Assembly: GCA_965202915.1 (NCBI GenBank) | Contig: OZ241847.1 | Location: forward strand, 1,178,001 to 1,242,000 | Length of the DNA: 64,000 nt | Source: G965202915 sp965202915 | GTDB taxonomy: Bacteria > Pseudomonadota > Gammaproteobacteria > Eutrophobiales > Eutrophobiaceae | Direction: 5' to 3' | In this document: positions 63,468 through 64,000 of the stretch, in pieces | Layout: the number at the start of each line of letters is the position of its first letter | How positions within the stretch are numbered: the stretch's first letter is position 1 | Notes under the pieces: model-generated | What the model was told of the DNA's origin: nothing | The model's input: the letters and a program-made list of their open reading frames with translations, nothing else | Database searches by the model: none | Made by a program: the position numbers and the translations under genes

Positions 63468-64000
63468 TTAATTGTCCGGCACCGGGTTGCCATCGACAAA
63501 TATCGCCCAACGCAGGGTGCGTCTTATCCTGCCGTCTTCAGTCATGGACAGCTCACCGGTTTGCCCTTGCAGATTCAGGCTGGGCTGGCTTGATAATCTG
63601 CCCAGTTCGGGGATCAGGCGGTAGGCGTCGATGCCCAGCGCGTATAAGCGATTATAATTGGATTTGTCGGCACTCCAGTTTTTATTAACCCCGTCCCGAA
63701 GTCCTGATAAGCGATCGGTGGCATCCAATAACCAGGGGATATCAACAAACCGAATGCCGTTTATATCGATGTCTTTGCCGGCGTCCACTATCCCGCTGAA
63801 GATATGTGACGTTGAATAGACCGGCATTGTTCCGAGGCGATGAAATTGCAGTTGCGGCATCAGTTGTCTTGCCGCGGCCGGTATTGCGACCAGAAAGATA
63901 AAGTCGGCGTCCTGCCGGCGACGCGCTGAGGATCGGAGACGCCTGGACAAGCGCTCCTGCAGTTGCTTTAGCCGCGCTTCACTGCCATCGATATTGAGTA
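63468..64000 (-). CDS. lpoA: LpoA, penicillin-binding protein activator, C-terminal part
   Basis: The frame is open to the window's right edge, so only the last about 177 residues are seen. They form the C-terminal half of the LpoA periplasmic-binding-like domain: DADFIFLVAIPAAARQLMPQ, YSTSHIFSG, GIRFVDIPWLL, YALGIDAYRLI and the end RRTLRWAIFVDGN. LpoA is the outer membrane lipoprotein that activates PBP1A in peptidoglycan synthesis. Upstream position relative to yraN-diaA-dolP is the standard gene order. Confidence 0.92.
   Translation of the reverse strand, partial: LNIDGSEARLKQLQERLSRRLRSSARRRQDADFIFLVAIPAAARQLMPQLQFHRLGTMPVYSTSHIFSGIVDAGKDIDINGIRFVDIPWLLDATDRLSGLRDGVNKNWSADKSNYNRLYALGIDAYRLIPELGRLSSQPSLNLQGQTGELSMTEDGRIRRTLRWAIFVDGNPVPDN

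Overview
The window looks like a gammaproteobacterial chromosome segment in which conserved housekeeping blocks alternate with gene-poor, repeat-rich accessory stretches. The class assignment rests on gene order: rluD-pgeF divergent from bamD, pilS-pilR, ubiE-ubiJ-ubiB, and lpoA-yraN-diaA-dolP at the right edge are all arrangements typical of Gammaproteobacteria. I cannot name a genus. There are many broken transposases and decayed genes, as in a genome with relaxed selection or heavy insertion-sequence traffic. I saw no rRNA, tRNA or CRISPR array.

Left accessory part (1-27.4 kb). It opens with the 3' part of a giant superfamily 1 helicase with a repeat-like C-terminal half. Next come an old RidA-like remnant, a surface-lipoprotein assembly modifier (SLAM/DUF560) and its probable lipoprotein substrate, all on the minus strand. 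A minus-strand sugar-modification cluster follows (nucleotide-sugar epimerase, GT4 glycosyltransferase, radical SAM/SPASM enzyme, WG-repeat/methyltransferase protein). It is decaying: the epimerase has a frameshift, and the last gene has an in-frame TGA and is cut short by a duplicated fragment of a 5-oxoprolinase gene. From 13.95 to 20.51 kb lies an intact five-gene operon: ABC ATPase with a GNAT-like acyltransferase domain, HerA-like ATPase, an unknown protein, a RelE-like/phospholipase-D-fold nuclease, and an AAA ATPase. It sits between two same-direction IS91-family remnants and is the best candidate for an undescribed conflict or DNA-processing system. A three-cassette integron-like array without integrase follows, then a full-length 5-oxoprolinase/hydantoinase gene with a decayed ridA-like gene behind it.

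Core part (27.8-45.1 kb). SH3-domain membrane protein, xthA, glutamate-type dehydrogenase, pgeF, rluD, bamD, nadE, sucCD, pilS-pilR, a DUF2723 membrane protein, DUF971 protein, ubiE, ubiJ, ubiB.

Second accessory part (45.3-61.8 kb). A truncated DJ-1 gene and an IS256-type fragment lead into a defence island: small HTH protein, type III-like restriction helicase/nuclease, DNA methyltransferase, PHP/SMC-like ATPase of the TrlF type, a truncated ImmA/IrrE-like gene, a RelE/HigA toxin-antitoxin pair, and a RelE-like/UvrD-like helicase. It is followed by small membrane proteins, one interrupted by a stop, and by an aerolysin-like (ETX/MTX2-type) pore-forming protein bracketed by IS256-family fragments. 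Core synteny resumes at 61.8 kb with dolP, diaA, yraN and the C-terminal part of lpoA, which runs off the right edge.
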